Below, piece by piece: positions 34,661 through 42,801 of a stretch of 64,000 bases of DNA. A program made the position numbers and the translations under genes. Below the pieces are notes generated by a model. It made no database searches. It worked only from the letters and a program-made list of their open reading frames with translations, and was not told where the DNA came from. Source of the stretch: JBDHWI01 sp964590135 (GTDB lineage Bacteria > Chloroflexota > Anaerolineae > J036 > Brachytrichaceae). The stretch covers positions 83,164 through 147,163 of the forward strand of contig CAZPVX010000008.1 of NCBI GenBank assembly GCA_964590135.1, given 5' to 3'. The number at the start of each line of letters is the position of its first letter. Positions within the stretch are counted from its first letter, which is position 1.

Positions 34661-37600
34661 CTAGCGCAGCGTGATCGGCGTAAAGACCTTAAACTGCACC
34701 GATTGCCCCTTCGGATTGGCGGGATTGAAGCCCTTCGACAGGCTCACGGGGATGTTGATGGTCTGCTCAGGCGCATTGCCCGACGCCGGCAAGACAATCG
34801 TCACGGTGCCGGACAAGGAACTGCCATTCGGCACACCCGACGGATCAGCCGTCAGCGTGATGTCGCCCGGCAACGTGCCAGAAGCCGGCGATACGCTCAG
34901 CCACGGCGCGTTGTTGCTCGCCACCCACTGCGCGCTCGTATCGCTGCCGGCATTGCCCAGATGCAACACCTGCGGCGCCGGTGTGGTCGCATCGGCGGCA
35001 AATGTCCAGTCCAATTGTGTCGGGCCGGCAGTCATCGTCGGGCCAAGCAGGCTCAAGTCATCATTCACGATCACCGTGATGGTGGCTGTGGCAGATTGGC
35101 CCTTGCTGTTCGTCGCCTTCAGCGTGATCGTGTTCACGCCCACGGGCAGGTTGCTCACCGAAAGCAATTCGCCTGTCCCGAGCACGCCGTTCTGGTTCGA
35201 CCATTCCAGGTTCGCGCCAGTGATGCCGCCATCCTGCCAGTCCATTGCCGCGCCGCTGAAGTTCACCAGTTGACCGTAATTCACGACATGGTTGTCTCCC
35301 GGTGTCAAAATCATCGGCATGGGCGGCTTGTCGGCAAAGGTGTAGGCTGGGCTGTCGGCCTGGCCAGTGTTCGCGCCATCGCTGGCAATCACGCGGAAGA
35401 AGCCGTTGCCACCGCCGAGCGTCGATGTGTCGATGGATGCGCTGTTGCCATTCACGCCAGATTGCACGCTGGTAAAGCTCGCGCCGCCATTGCTGCTGTA
35501 GAACACATCGAACGTCAGTGCGTCGCCATCAGCATCGCTCGCATTCCACGCCAGTGTGACTGTGCCGGCCACCGGATTGGGCGGGCTTTGCAGCGCCACG
35601 TTGCTCACCACTGGCGCGTTTGCGCTGATGGCCTGCGTCGCCAGCGTGAGGCCATCGCTCAGGCGCACGATGCGCACCTGCCGCGCGCCGGCAGTCATCG
35701 TCACGATCTGGCTGACACCCAGCAGATCTGGTGTGGCTTCCTCACCCGGCGTGGGCGTGAAGGGGTAATCGGCCAGCGTGCTGCCGCCCATGTCAGTCAG
35801 GCGAATCGAGTAACCGCCTGCAACGATTGCCGGCAAGCCGGCGGTTTCGCTCAAGCGCGTCAGCTTTTGCAGGCTGGCAGTGTTCGTGCCGTTGATGATC
35901 GTGCCTTGCACCATCAGCCAGTCACCGCTGACCAGCGCGCTCTGTGCCGACGCCGGCTGCATCTTCACGCCGTCCTCTGGTTGCATCTCCAGGATCGGCA
36001 ACTCAGATTCATCGCCCATCGACATGACGAGCGGTCCGCCGGCCATGAAGTTATACATGCCGCGATAGGTGTAATCGCTGATCCACTGATTGTCGCAGTA
36101 GCTCATCACGTCGTACCATGTGGTGCCTGGGTAGACAGCGCGCGGCACGCTGTAGAACGAATCGCCGGCGTCAAACCCCTCATAGTTGTTGTTCGCGCCA
36201 ATCTGCGCGCCGGCGTAGGGATAGCTCGGGTCACTTGCACTCTGGCCGCAGGCAGCGCTGCCCGGCGAGGGGTGCGCGCGACCCAGCGTGTGGCCGATCT
36301 CGTGCGCGGCATACCAGTCAGCATACGAGCCGTCGTTGTCCCAGCCCCACGTGCCGGAGCCGGCCGGCCCGGTCGAGAGCTTCACGCCGCAGCAAGCCTG
36401 CCCGCGCGGGAAGGCCGCGCCATCCGAGATCATGCCATAGTAAAACTTTGGATTGAAGATCGCGTTGAAGAAGCCATCTTGAATGATGCGAATCAAGTTG
36501 GTCACCGAGTTGGTGTAGCGGCTGGCGCACAAGTTGCGATCGTCGTGCCAGTTGCCATCGCCGTCTTTCCAATACAAGTCCTGGCAGGAGGAATGCGTGC
36601 CCATCACGCGCGCGCCCAGTCCGCTGTCATACTGGAAGATCAAGCGCGGGTGGAAGCCCGGCGCATTGCCATCATCGAAGACCAGCCGGCTCGACAGCGG
36701 ATATGCGCGCAGGATCCACGAGTAACTCTGCAGGATGTCCTTGATTATGCGCGGATAGTAGTCCGTGCCATTCACCGTGTAGCCCCACGACACAAAGCGC
36801 ACGTTCAGCGCCGGCGATGCCTTGACGCTCAACGCGCCGCTGTTCGATTCGTTGTCGGCATAGTTCGGCTCAATCTGATAGTGGTATGGATTCACCACCA
36901 CGCGCAGACGCACCGAACTGCCCGACACCCAGCTCCATGGCAACTCGAACAGGAAGCTGTCGTTCAAGTTGGCGCGCTGCGGGCTGGTGCGCACGGTGAT
37001 GTTCGTGCCGACGCTGTTCACCGGCATCACCGAATCGATCACTTGATTCGAAGCATCCAATCGATAGAGCCGCGCAGTCACGCCCGACACGCTGCCCGGG
37101 CCGTCGGATTGCACGAAGACACGCACAAAGGTGCGCCGGTCGCGGATCAGGCCAACGCTGTTGGTCGGCGTCTGAATGCCCTGCGTGATCGACAAGCCAG
37201 TGACGCGCATGTTGATCTTTGGCAGCGCAGCCGCGTTGTTCGGCAGACGCAGAATCGAGCTATCCGACTGCCACAACAGGCGGCTGTCGGCGGTGGTGAT
37301 GTTCCTGTAGACGCGGCCCGACAAATTGTCTGTTCGGCTGATGGAGAGAAAGTCGGTAGTGCCGCCGTTGCTGCGGGCGTGTCGCACCACATAATCCGTC
37401 CAGGTGCCGCCAAAGCATGGCGATGGCGAGCATGGCACGAAATGCTCCTGCAGGTAGAACACAAAATTCGCATCCGTGACGATGCTGTAGATCGTGTCGT
37501 TGTTGTTTCCGGTGTCGTTGACGTTGATCAATGTGACGCTGCCGAGCGCCCTGTTGCTTGTCGAGTAAAGGTAACGCCCAATGCTGAAGAAGACCAGATC

Positions 37601-38518
37601 ACTGGTCAGGCAAAAGAAACCGCTGCAATTCAGCCGGCCACCTTCAGCATAGTACTTCGTCACACCAGAAGCCACATTTTGCAAGTCCTGCAGATTGTTC
37701 AAATTCAGGCGCCGCAACACGCCGCCGTCGATCCAGTACACGTAATCGCCGACGTAGTTGGGAATGCCGAACCCAAAAGCATGGCTCACTTGCAACTGCG
37801 ATGCAAACGAGCCGATGTCGCGCAGCGTGGTGGATGTGCCATCGGCCTTGCTGATCCGCCGAATGGTGCTTTCGGTGTTGCTGGGGTGCGTCAGGGCGTA
37901 CACATAGTCATTGTCCTGCGCCAACTCGACGGAGTAGATATAGGGGCTGGTGATGGCACCGTTGAACACCGCCGGCACGTCGCCCACATTCGCATTCACC
38001 GACAACCGCATCAAGCCTTGATCGGTGATCCAGTACAGGTAGTTCGCGTCGGCCACGAAGCTTGATTGCGGCAGTTTGGTGTGCGAAAGCGCATAACAAT
38101 AACCGTTCGCACTGGCCGCATACAGTTGGCGCGCCTCGCTACCCTGCACGGCGATGCGGCTGATGCTTTCGCTGTCGGTCAGGTTGGCGGCATCCGGAGA
38201 TTGGGGCGTCACCGCAGCTGGGTCCACTGGCGCGATGGGCGCTGTGGGATCAGATGGTGCAGCCGGATCAGCCGGCGCGCCATTGTTATCGGCGGCGGCG
38301 AGGCCGATATATGGCACACAGTCATGTAAATACCAGAACACCTTCGGCGCGGCCACCGTGTACTCGTCAACGCCGCTGTTCACCAGTATGTCTGGCACGT
38401 CCAGTGGCGCATCCGGGTCGCGGAGTGGCGCAGCTCGCACTTGCGCGGGGATGCCGGCGATGACGCCGGCGATGATCGAAACGACTCCTGCCAAATGAAC
38501 CAAATTGCGATGCCTCAT
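34661..38518 (-). CDS. Large secreted metzincin-like metalloprotease with BACON-type C-terminus
   Basis: Signal peptide (HLAGVVSIIAGVIAGIPAQVRA). An N-terminal region of about 400 aa has repeated YVYWIDGG/YLYWITDQG-type strands, resembling a beta-propeller. CARDB-like and Ig-like segments follow. The zinc motif HEIGHTLGRAH is at residues 739-749, fitting HExxHxxGxxH of metzincins. Then a FN3-like domain (VSNVALQSPPNPVAG..VTLAWNASDADGD), an Ig-like module, and a BACON-like domain (WVASNNAPWLSVSPASGTLPG). SD AGGAG before ATG 38518. No membrane anchor is evident. It lies downstream of the 491-aa reading frame and shares its CACACAGGAG leader. Confidence 0.85.
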   Translation of the reverse strand: MRHRNLVHLAGVVSIIAGVIAGIPAQVRAAPLRDPDAPLDVPDILVNSGVDEYTVAAPKVFWYLHDCVPYIGLAAADNNGAPADPAAPSDPTAPIAPVDPAAVTPQSPDAANLTDSESISRIAVQGSEARQLYAASANGYCYALSHTKLPQSSFVADANYLYWITDQGLMRLSVNANVGDVPAVFNGAITSPYIYSVELAQDNDYVYALTHPSNTESTIRRISKADGTSTTLRDIGSFASQLQVSHAFGFGIPNYVGDYVYWIDGGVLRRLNLNNLQDLQNVASGVTKYYAEGGRLNCSGFFCLTSDLVFFSIGRYLYSTSNRALGSVTLINVNDTGNNNDTIYSIVTDANFVFYLQEHFVPCSPSPCFGGTWTDYVVRHARSNGGTTDFLSISRTDNLSGRVYRNITTADSRLLWQSDSSILRLPNNAAALPKINMRVTGLSITQGIQTPTNSVGLIRDRRTFVRVFVQSDGPGSVSGVTARLYRLDASNQVIDSVMPVNSVGTNITVRTSPQRANLNDSFLFELPWSWVSGSSVRLRVVVNPYHYQIEPNYADNESNSGALSVKASPALNVRFVSWGYTVNGTDYYPRIIKDILQSYSWILRAYPLSSRLVFDDGNAPGFHPRLIFQYDSGLGARVMGTHSSCQDLYWKDGDGNWHDDRNLCASRYTNSVTNLIRIIQDGFFNAIFNPKFYYGMISDGAAFPRGQACCGVKLSTGPAGSGTWGWDNDGSYADWYAAHEIGHTLGRAHPSPGSAACGQSASDPSYPYAGAQIGANNNYEGFDAGDSFYSVPRAVYPGTTWYDVMSYCDNQWISDYTYRGMYNFMAGGPLVMSMGDESELPILEMQPEDGVKMQPASAQSALVSGDWLMVQGTIINGTNTASLQKLTRLSETAGLPAIVAGGYSIRLTDMGGSTLADYPFTPTPGEEATPDLLGVSQIVTMTAGARQVRIVRLSDGLTLATQAISANAPVVSNVALQSPPNPVAGTVTLAWNASDADGDALTFDVFYSSNGGASFTSVQSGVNGNSASIDTSTLGGGNGFFRVIASDGANTGQADSPAYTFADKPPMPMILTPGDNHVVNYGQLVNFSGAAMDWQDGGITGANLEWSNQNGVLGTGELLSVSNLPVGVNTITLKATNSKGQSATATITVIVNDDLSLLGPTMTAGPTQLDWTFAADATTPAPQVLHLGNAGSDTSAQWVASNNAPWLSVSPASGTLPGDITLTADPSGVPNGSSLSGTVTIVLPASGNAPEQTINIPVSLSKGFNPANPKGQSVQFKVFTPITLR

Positions 38519-38573
38519 GGTTTATCTCCTGTGTGCTGCCGGTTGCAAGCGCCGGCCACGCTCAAAAGGTCAA

Positions 38574-38604
38574 GCCGCCCAAAGCGTACCAACTTTTGGG
38601 CGGC
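38574..38604 (-). repeat. Hairpin in the leader of the metzincin gene
   Basis: GCCGCCCAAA (38574-38583) and TTTGGGCGGC (38595-38604) form a perfect 10-bp stem about 55 nt upstream of ATG 38518. It could be an upstream terminator or a 5' UTR structure. Confidence 0.45.
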
Positions 38605-38693
38605 AAAAACTCTCAATCACGCTGCTTGTGGTCTCATCGCGCGCGGCCATACCTCATCCCTCATGCATGCCAACATCCCGCTGGGGATCGGGT

Positions 38694-38720
38694 GCAGAGG
38701 CGGCCGGCGGCCGCCTCTGC
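38694..38720 (-). terminator. Perfect 12-bp hairpin after the 491-aa reading frame
   Basis: Arms 38694-38705 and 38709-38720 are exact reverse complements with loop GGC, 16 nt past the stop codon at 38737. A very stable GC-only stem. Confidence 0.6.
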
Positions 38721-38736
38721 CACATGGTCGCCCTTG

Positions 38737-40101
38737 TCAGTTGTCGGCATCCATATCGCCGTTGGCTGGGCAGCAGCGATATTCCTGCGACTTCTCCAAC
38801 AACTCGATCTGCTTTTCGAGCAGCTTGTTTTGCAGCGCCAGCTTTTTCAATTCCAACTCCTCGCGCTGCTCAACCGCCGGCTCGCAGATGCCACAACTAT
38901 CCATGCAGCTCTTCACGATCACGCCGGCGGTGGGCAGAGAGGTGTTGCGGGTGTAGCCGAATTCCTCCTGCGCCTGCGGTGAGACCTGCCCGCCAATGTC
39001 CGTGAGCAAGCCCTGCTTCACCAGTTGCTCATCCACAAAGCGCAAGGCTGCCTCGCGCACATCATCATCCAACGGCGTCTGCGTGCCGAGCAGGTCGGCC
39101 GCATTCACCGCCGGCGAGACACCTGCTGCGGCAAAGCGCAGGCCGACAACCGCGCTGCCTGGCAGGCGCTGCAACGCCTGCAGCTGTACTTTCTGATCGG
39201 CTTGAATGCTGGCGTCCAGCGCCTCATTGCGCTTCAGGTTGGTTGCCGGCACCTCCTGCGGGATCGTCGCCACCTGCCCCAGCGGACGGAAGGGGTTGGC
39301 CGGGATCGGCACCGGCGCAACCGGATCGATCACGCGCCGCTCAATCGACACCAGCTCAAACTTGACCGTCTCAGTCTTGTTGAGGCGATAGAACATGAAC
39401 GTGACCGCGTGGCATTTGTTCGGATTCTGGAATTCACGCGAGGCTGCCTCGAAGTGATCTTCGCTCTCGCCCTGCTGATGGGCGCGGGTGGACACTTCGC
39501 CGATGCTTACGCTGTGCGCCTTGCGCGTAGCTTCCACCGATTGGTTGTCGGACATCTCGGCGTGAGCACGATGCTCGCGCATGTAGTCGCGGGCGCTGCT
39601 GGCGCTGTGGCTGCCGCGCGCGTTGGCATCGGCGCTGGCCGAGAAGAAGCCGATACTGCCGCTGGCGTCACCGTGGAAATCCCACTTGCCCTGCTCGCTG
39701 TAGTTGTCCTGGCCGCGATCGACCACGTTCTCATCACTCATGAAGGCGCGCATGGCGCGCAGTCGATACTGCTCTTCGCTCATCTGCTCGCTGCGATAGC
39801 TGAGCTTGCTTTCGCTGTCGAATGAGAAGCGGCTGCGGCGGTCAGTTGTTTGCAGGCGCACCTTTTCGCCGGGCAGCAGCGTGGTGCTGTAGGCGATGTC
39901 GCCCAGCGCGAGCGGGCCGGCGCAACGGGTGAAGCGCGTGTGAAAGATCACCTCCACGCGAATGGGCTGCTCCTGCCGGCCGCGCACAGGCGTCGGGAAC
40001 ACCAGCCGCCGGCGAAAATCCAGCACATCACACGCCGGCTCGGTTTCAACCACCGGGCAGCACGGCAGATCGTTCACGGAAACTAGGTCTTTGGTCGTCA
40101 T
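38737..40101 (-). CDS. Uncharacterised protein of the protease locus (about 454 aa)
   Basis: Family not recognised. ATG 40101 has a perfect AGGAGG 8 nt upstream; the longer frame reaches 40212 without signal. Visible features: Cys-rich N-terminus (PCCPVVETEPACD) and C-terminus (CMDSCGICEP, CCP). A conserved-looking strand-rich start (VEVIFHTRFTRCAGPLALGD). A Ser/Ala/His-rich middle (GFFSASADANARGSHSASSA) followed by SVEATRKAHSVSIGEVSTRA. A Leu/Glu/Lys coiled coil at the end (QREELELKKLALQNKLLEKQ). No signal peptide or membrane helix, so cytosolic unless exported otherwise. Regulatory element A lies about 150 nt upstream. Confidence 0.8.
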   Translation of the reverse strand: MTTKDLVSVNDLPCCPVVETEPACDVLDFRRRLVFPTPVRGRQEQPIRVEVIFHTRFTRCAGPLALGDIAYSTTLLPGEKVRLQTTDRRSRFSFDSESKLSYRSEQMSEEQYRLRAMRAFMSDENVVDRGQDNYSEQGKWDFHGDASGSIGFFSASADANARGSHSASSARDYMREHRAHAEMSDNQSVEATRKAHSVSIGEVSTRAHQQGESEDHFEAASREFQNPNKCHAVTFMFYRLNKTETVKFELVSIERRVIDPVAPVPIPANPFRPLGQVATIPQEVPATNLKRNEALDASIQADQKVQLQALQRLPGSAVVGLRFAAAGVSPAVNAADLLGTQTPLDDDVREAALRFVDEQLVKQGLLTDIGGQVSPQAQEEFGYTRNTSLPTAGVIVKSCMDSCGICEPAVEQREELELKKLALQNKLLEKQIELLEKSQEYRCCPANGDMDADN

Positions 40102-40248
40102 TTCGTATCCTCCTGTGTGTGAAGCTGGTGCGCGCGCCGCCCCTCCACGGCGCGCGCACCAAAATATGAATTGCCGCCAGCGCTGCACCCTCCTGGCAAC
40201 GCCGCACTGCAATCCATCCCCCTGCGTTCATTTCACTGCGCTGCGCGT

Positions 40249-40310
40249 CTCATTCACATGCATCAATGTCATCTCGTCTGGCTCATGCATGCGACGATTG
40301 CAAGACGATT
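40249..40310 (-). promoter_or_regulatory. Shared element A upstream of the 491-aa reading frame
   Basis: CTCATTCACATGCAT at 40249 and the tandem repeat GACGATT-GCAA-GACGATT at 40293-40310, separated by 44 nt start to start. The same two blocks with the same spacing occur at 40980-41041 and (43 nt, diverged) at 42721-42781. It is 148 nt upstream of ATG 40101 in the same orientation as the other copies. Confidence 0.75.
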
Positions 40311-40343
40311 TCACGCCATCCGCGCGAGCAGACAACACACTGG

Positions 40344-40877
40344 CTATCGCCGGCCCGGGCGCTTCTTTGGGATGCGCGGCTTCACCGGCGTCCCGCAGAA
40401 ATCGTCATAGGCCCGACCAAGCGATTCCTTCACCAGCGACTCACTCAGGCCGGCGATGTCGGCGCTGAAGCTCTTGTTACTGGTCAGCCGCGCGAGGCTG
40501 CGCAGGCCTTGCGCCAGCACCAGGTCATCCATCGCGCCTGTCAGCGTGTCCCACCAGGGCACTGGGTCAGGGCCAGGCCACGGAATCGGAATCGGGATGG
40601 GTGGCCAGGGCGGACAAAGGTCATCGCCAGGCTCCCAGCCGGCAACGAGGCCGGCAGCTGCACGCTCCACCATGCTTTTGCTGAGGCGCGCGATGTGCTG
40701 TTTGATTTCCTTGTGCGACACCGATTTGGCGATCTCGCGCAGCATGCCAGCCACCATGTAGTCAACGATGGCTTCGTTGATGAGCGGACCGGGCTGTCCA
40801 GGGTTGCCATCCACCCAGTCTGGGTCGATCAGGCCGTGGATATAGTCGACCTTCGCAAGAATCAGAGACGTCTTCAT
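40344..40877 (-). CDS. Uncharacterised protein with internal duplication around a proline-rich linker (177 aa)
   Basis: Family not recognised. ATG 40877 has GGGGGAGGG upstream. Two similar helical segments, MLREIAKSVSHKEIKQHIAR (continuing LSKSMVERA) and GLRSLARLTSNKSFSADIAG (continuing LSESLVKES), flank a Pro/Trp-rich linker (CPPWPPIPIPIPWPGPDP). The basic tail is KPRIPKKRPGRR. No signal peptide. It sits between the C11 peptidase and the 491-aa reading frame on the same strand, each with its own element, suggesting co-regulated single-gene transcripts. Confidence 0.75.
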   Translation of the reverse strand: MKTSLILAKVDYIHGLIDPDWVDGNPGQPGPLINEAIVDYMVAGMLREIAKSVSHKEIKQHIARLSKSMVERAAAGLVAGWEPGDDLCPPWPPIPIPIPWPGPDPVPWWDTLTGAMDDLVLAQGLRSLARLTSNKSFSADIAGLSESLVKESLGRAYDDFCGTPVKPRIPKKRPGRR

Positions 40878-40979
40878 GTTTCCCTCCCCCTGTCGAAACT
40901 GCAAGGCTCACCATGTTGTTCAGTCGCTGCAGCGTGAGCCGCGCTGCAGGATATGCATTCATTCCATCACGCCGGCGCT

Positions 40980-41041
40980 CTCATTCACATGCATGTTCAT
41001 GGTCAGACCCGCCAGAGAATGAGGACGATTGCAAGACGATT
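40980..41041 (-). promoter_or_regulatory. Shared element B upstream of the 177-aa protein gene
   Basis: CTCATTCACATGCATG at 40980 and GACGATT-GCAA-GACGATT at 41024-41041, start-to-start distance 44 nt as in element A. It lies 103 nt upstream of ATG 40877. Confidence 0.75.
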
Positions 41042-41049
41042 CGCGCTGG

Positions 41050-42648
41050 TCACTGCGCCATCTGACTGGATTGGTCAGGACGATCGTGATGATCGCTCGC
41101 CGGCAATGCGTCTGACGACTGTTCTGACGGCCGGTCTGCCGGCCGGTCTGCCGGCTCGAAGCGCGGGTTGAAGACCGGAAACTCAGGGATGGCCGCCGGC
41201 AACAGGCCGAGAAACGGCGTGTCCCTGTGATATTCGATCAAGAAGTCCACCCAATCTGTCACTTGCAAGAAGTCGATGATGGCCGGCTGCACCGCCGGCT
41301 TGGCCGGATCGGGATTCACGTCCAGATAGTACGGCGAGCGCCAGTCCCACAGCCCGCGCAAGAGCGGATCAGGCAGAAAGATGTTCATCGCCAACGTCGC
41401 TTCGCTGAAATTCCAGCGCACCGATGGATCGATCCACGGATGGTCGTCCTCACCATAGACCTTGACGCCCTTGAGCGCATCTGCCAGCCCTTGCGCCAGC
41501 GCCGCGATGTTGTATTGCAATGGCAGGTTGGCGACGGTCAATGCCTGCGCAAAGCTGCACAGGTCAGTCAACTCATCCGGCGTCTCCAGCGGGAGACCCG
41601 CTTCGGTGTCATATTGCTGCGCGCGGATGATGGCCTGCTTGATTTCGTTGCGCACATCGCCGGCGTCTGGCGCGATGCGCAAAGCCGACAGCAGCGCATC
41701 AGCCAGGTCGTCCAGCTTCTCCGTCACCTCGTGCATGGCAGCAAGGTGGACAGCACAGCCGGCGGTGGGGTGATTGCCCTTCGCAGCCAGCACATCGCGA
41801 TTGCCCTCAGCAAACCAGCGCGCCAGTTGCGCACTGCTGGCGCTGCCGGCGGCGTTGAGCCTGGCAAAGAGCGTTGGATACGCTGCGCCGGCGGTGAAAA
41901 AGTTGTAGTTCGGATAGCCGGCAGCGAAGTCCGCATATGGCGCAACGGTGTGCAACAACTCCGCCGACATGTTGAAGCAGTTGTTGAAGTGAATCACGGC
42001 CAGTTTCGGCACGCCGGCGTTCTGCGCAGCCTGCAGCGCCCGGCCCATGCCCCACGTGCTGATCGGCATGTGGTTCATCGGCAAAATGGGCGAACCGAGT
42101 GGCAGAATGGGTGAACCCAACGGCAAGATCGGTGATCCCAATGGCAAGATCGGCGATCCCAACGGCAGGGTTGGTGATTCATCTGTAACTCCGATTTTCC
42201 AAACCACTTTGCCGTGGTCGGTGATGTTGGTCACAGATAACTTGCGACGGTCGATCTCTGGCAAATAGCCAGCGCCATGACCTTCCAGCGCCAACACGAT
42301 GGCCGAGTCGGGCTGCCACAACCATACTTCATGCAGCAGGCCGGCCAGGGTGTTGGGCGCTGACATATCCTGCTTCCAGCGCGATTCCACCGCGACTGCA
42401 TCGGGTTGGCCGGCGGGGATGCGCACGAGCAGCGTGTCATGGCCGGCGCGGTCGATCAGCGCCAACACATGCGTGCCTTGCTCAGCCACTTTCAACAGAT
42501 TCTCAAACAGCGGATGCTGCGTTAAGTCCTGTGAAGCACCCTCAGGATACGTGCTGAGGGTTTCATCGGTGCCAAATGGCGCAAATACCGCCAGCGTCAC
42601 GCTTCTCGTCTCTCGGCCGTCGTCGGTGGTCAGGATCGGGTAAGTCAC
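41050..42648 (-). CDS. Clostripain-like (C11, caspase-fold) cysteine peptidase with heptad-repeat insertion
   Basis: The catalytic dyad fits peptidase clan CD: His124 in LALEGHGAGYLP and Cys224 in AVIHFNNCFNMSAELL (clostripain-type hydrophobic strand before the Cys). Between them lies a tandem SPILPLG repeat (residues of about 156-190) that lengthens the usual His-Cys spacing. The C-terminal half (about 290-500) is unrecognised, and the tail is Asp/Pro/Arg-rich (ADRPADRPSEQ). GTG start 42648 with AGGAG 6 nt upstream. No signal peptide. Divergent from the TPR regulator. Clan CD enzymes often act in programmed proteolysis; specificity is unknown. Confidence 0.78.
   Translation of the reverse strand: MTYPILTTDDGRETRSVTLAVFAPFGTDETLSTYPEGASQDLTQHPLFENLLKVAEQGTHVLALIDRAGHDTLLVRIPAGQPDAVAVESRWKQDMSAPNTLAGLLHEVWLWQPDSAIVLALEGHGAGYLPEIDRRKLSVTNITDHGKVVWKIGVTDESPTLPLGSPILPLGSPILPLGSPILPLGSPILPMNHMPISTWGMGRALQAAQNAGVPKLAVIHFNNCFNMSAELLHTVAPYADFAAGYPNYNFFTAGAAYPTLFARLNAAGSASSAQLARWFAEGNRDVLAAKGNHPTAGCAVHLAAMHEVTEKLDDLADALLSALRIAPDAGDVRNEIKQAIIRAQQYDTEAGLPLETPDELTDLCSFAQALTVANLPLQYNIAALAQGLADALKGVKVYGEDDHPWIDPSVRWNFSEATLAMNIFLPDPLLRGLWDWRSPYYLDVNPDPAKPAVQPAIIDFLQVTDWVDFLIEYHRDTPFLGLLPAAIPEFPVFNPRFEPADRPADRPSEQSSDALPASDHHDRPDQSSQMAQ
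42079..42183 (-). repeat. Five 21-bp tandem repeats encoding SPILPLG heptads
   Basis: Units 42079-42099, 42100-42120, 42121-42141, 42142-42162 and a degenerate 42163-42183, all in frame. They sit between the codons of the catalytic His and Cys. A plausible VNTR. Confidence 0.85.
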
Positions 42649-42720
42649 AACAGGCTCCTTATGAGTGCTACACTACTGCGCCTCAGCGCGCAGGCACGCT
42701 CATTTCACGCCAAATCTTGT

Positions 42721-42781
42721 CTCAATGACATGCACGCTGTGGGATCAATAACCGTGTGAGTTGGACGATTCGCAGACGATC
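42721..42781. promoter_or_regulatory. Shared element C in the divergent peptidase/TPR-regulator promoter
   Basis: CTCAATGACATGCAC at 42721 and GACGATT-CGCA-GACGATC at 42764-42781, a diverged copy of elements A and B. It is 73 nt upstream of the peptidase GTG and ends 20 nt before the regulator ATG, a position fitting control of both genes and autoregulation. Confidence 0.7.
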
Positions 42782-42801
42782 CACGAAACGGAGAGGAAGC
42801 C

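Noticed and set aside
34703..38065. 1120-aa open frame on the + strand, antisense to the metzincin gene
   Set aside because: Arg/His/Ala-rich with no recognisable domain, typical of a GC-rich antisense shadow. The - strand frame has a signal peptide, SD and HEIGHTLGRAH.
40102..40248. Upstream extension of the 491-aa frame to 40212
   Set aside because: A perfect SD precedes ATG 40101, and the extension is Arg/Cys/Trp-rich without conservation signs.
42079..42183. Possible CRISPR-like array
   Set aside because: Repeats are contiguous 21-bp units without spacers and are in frame in the peptidase gene.
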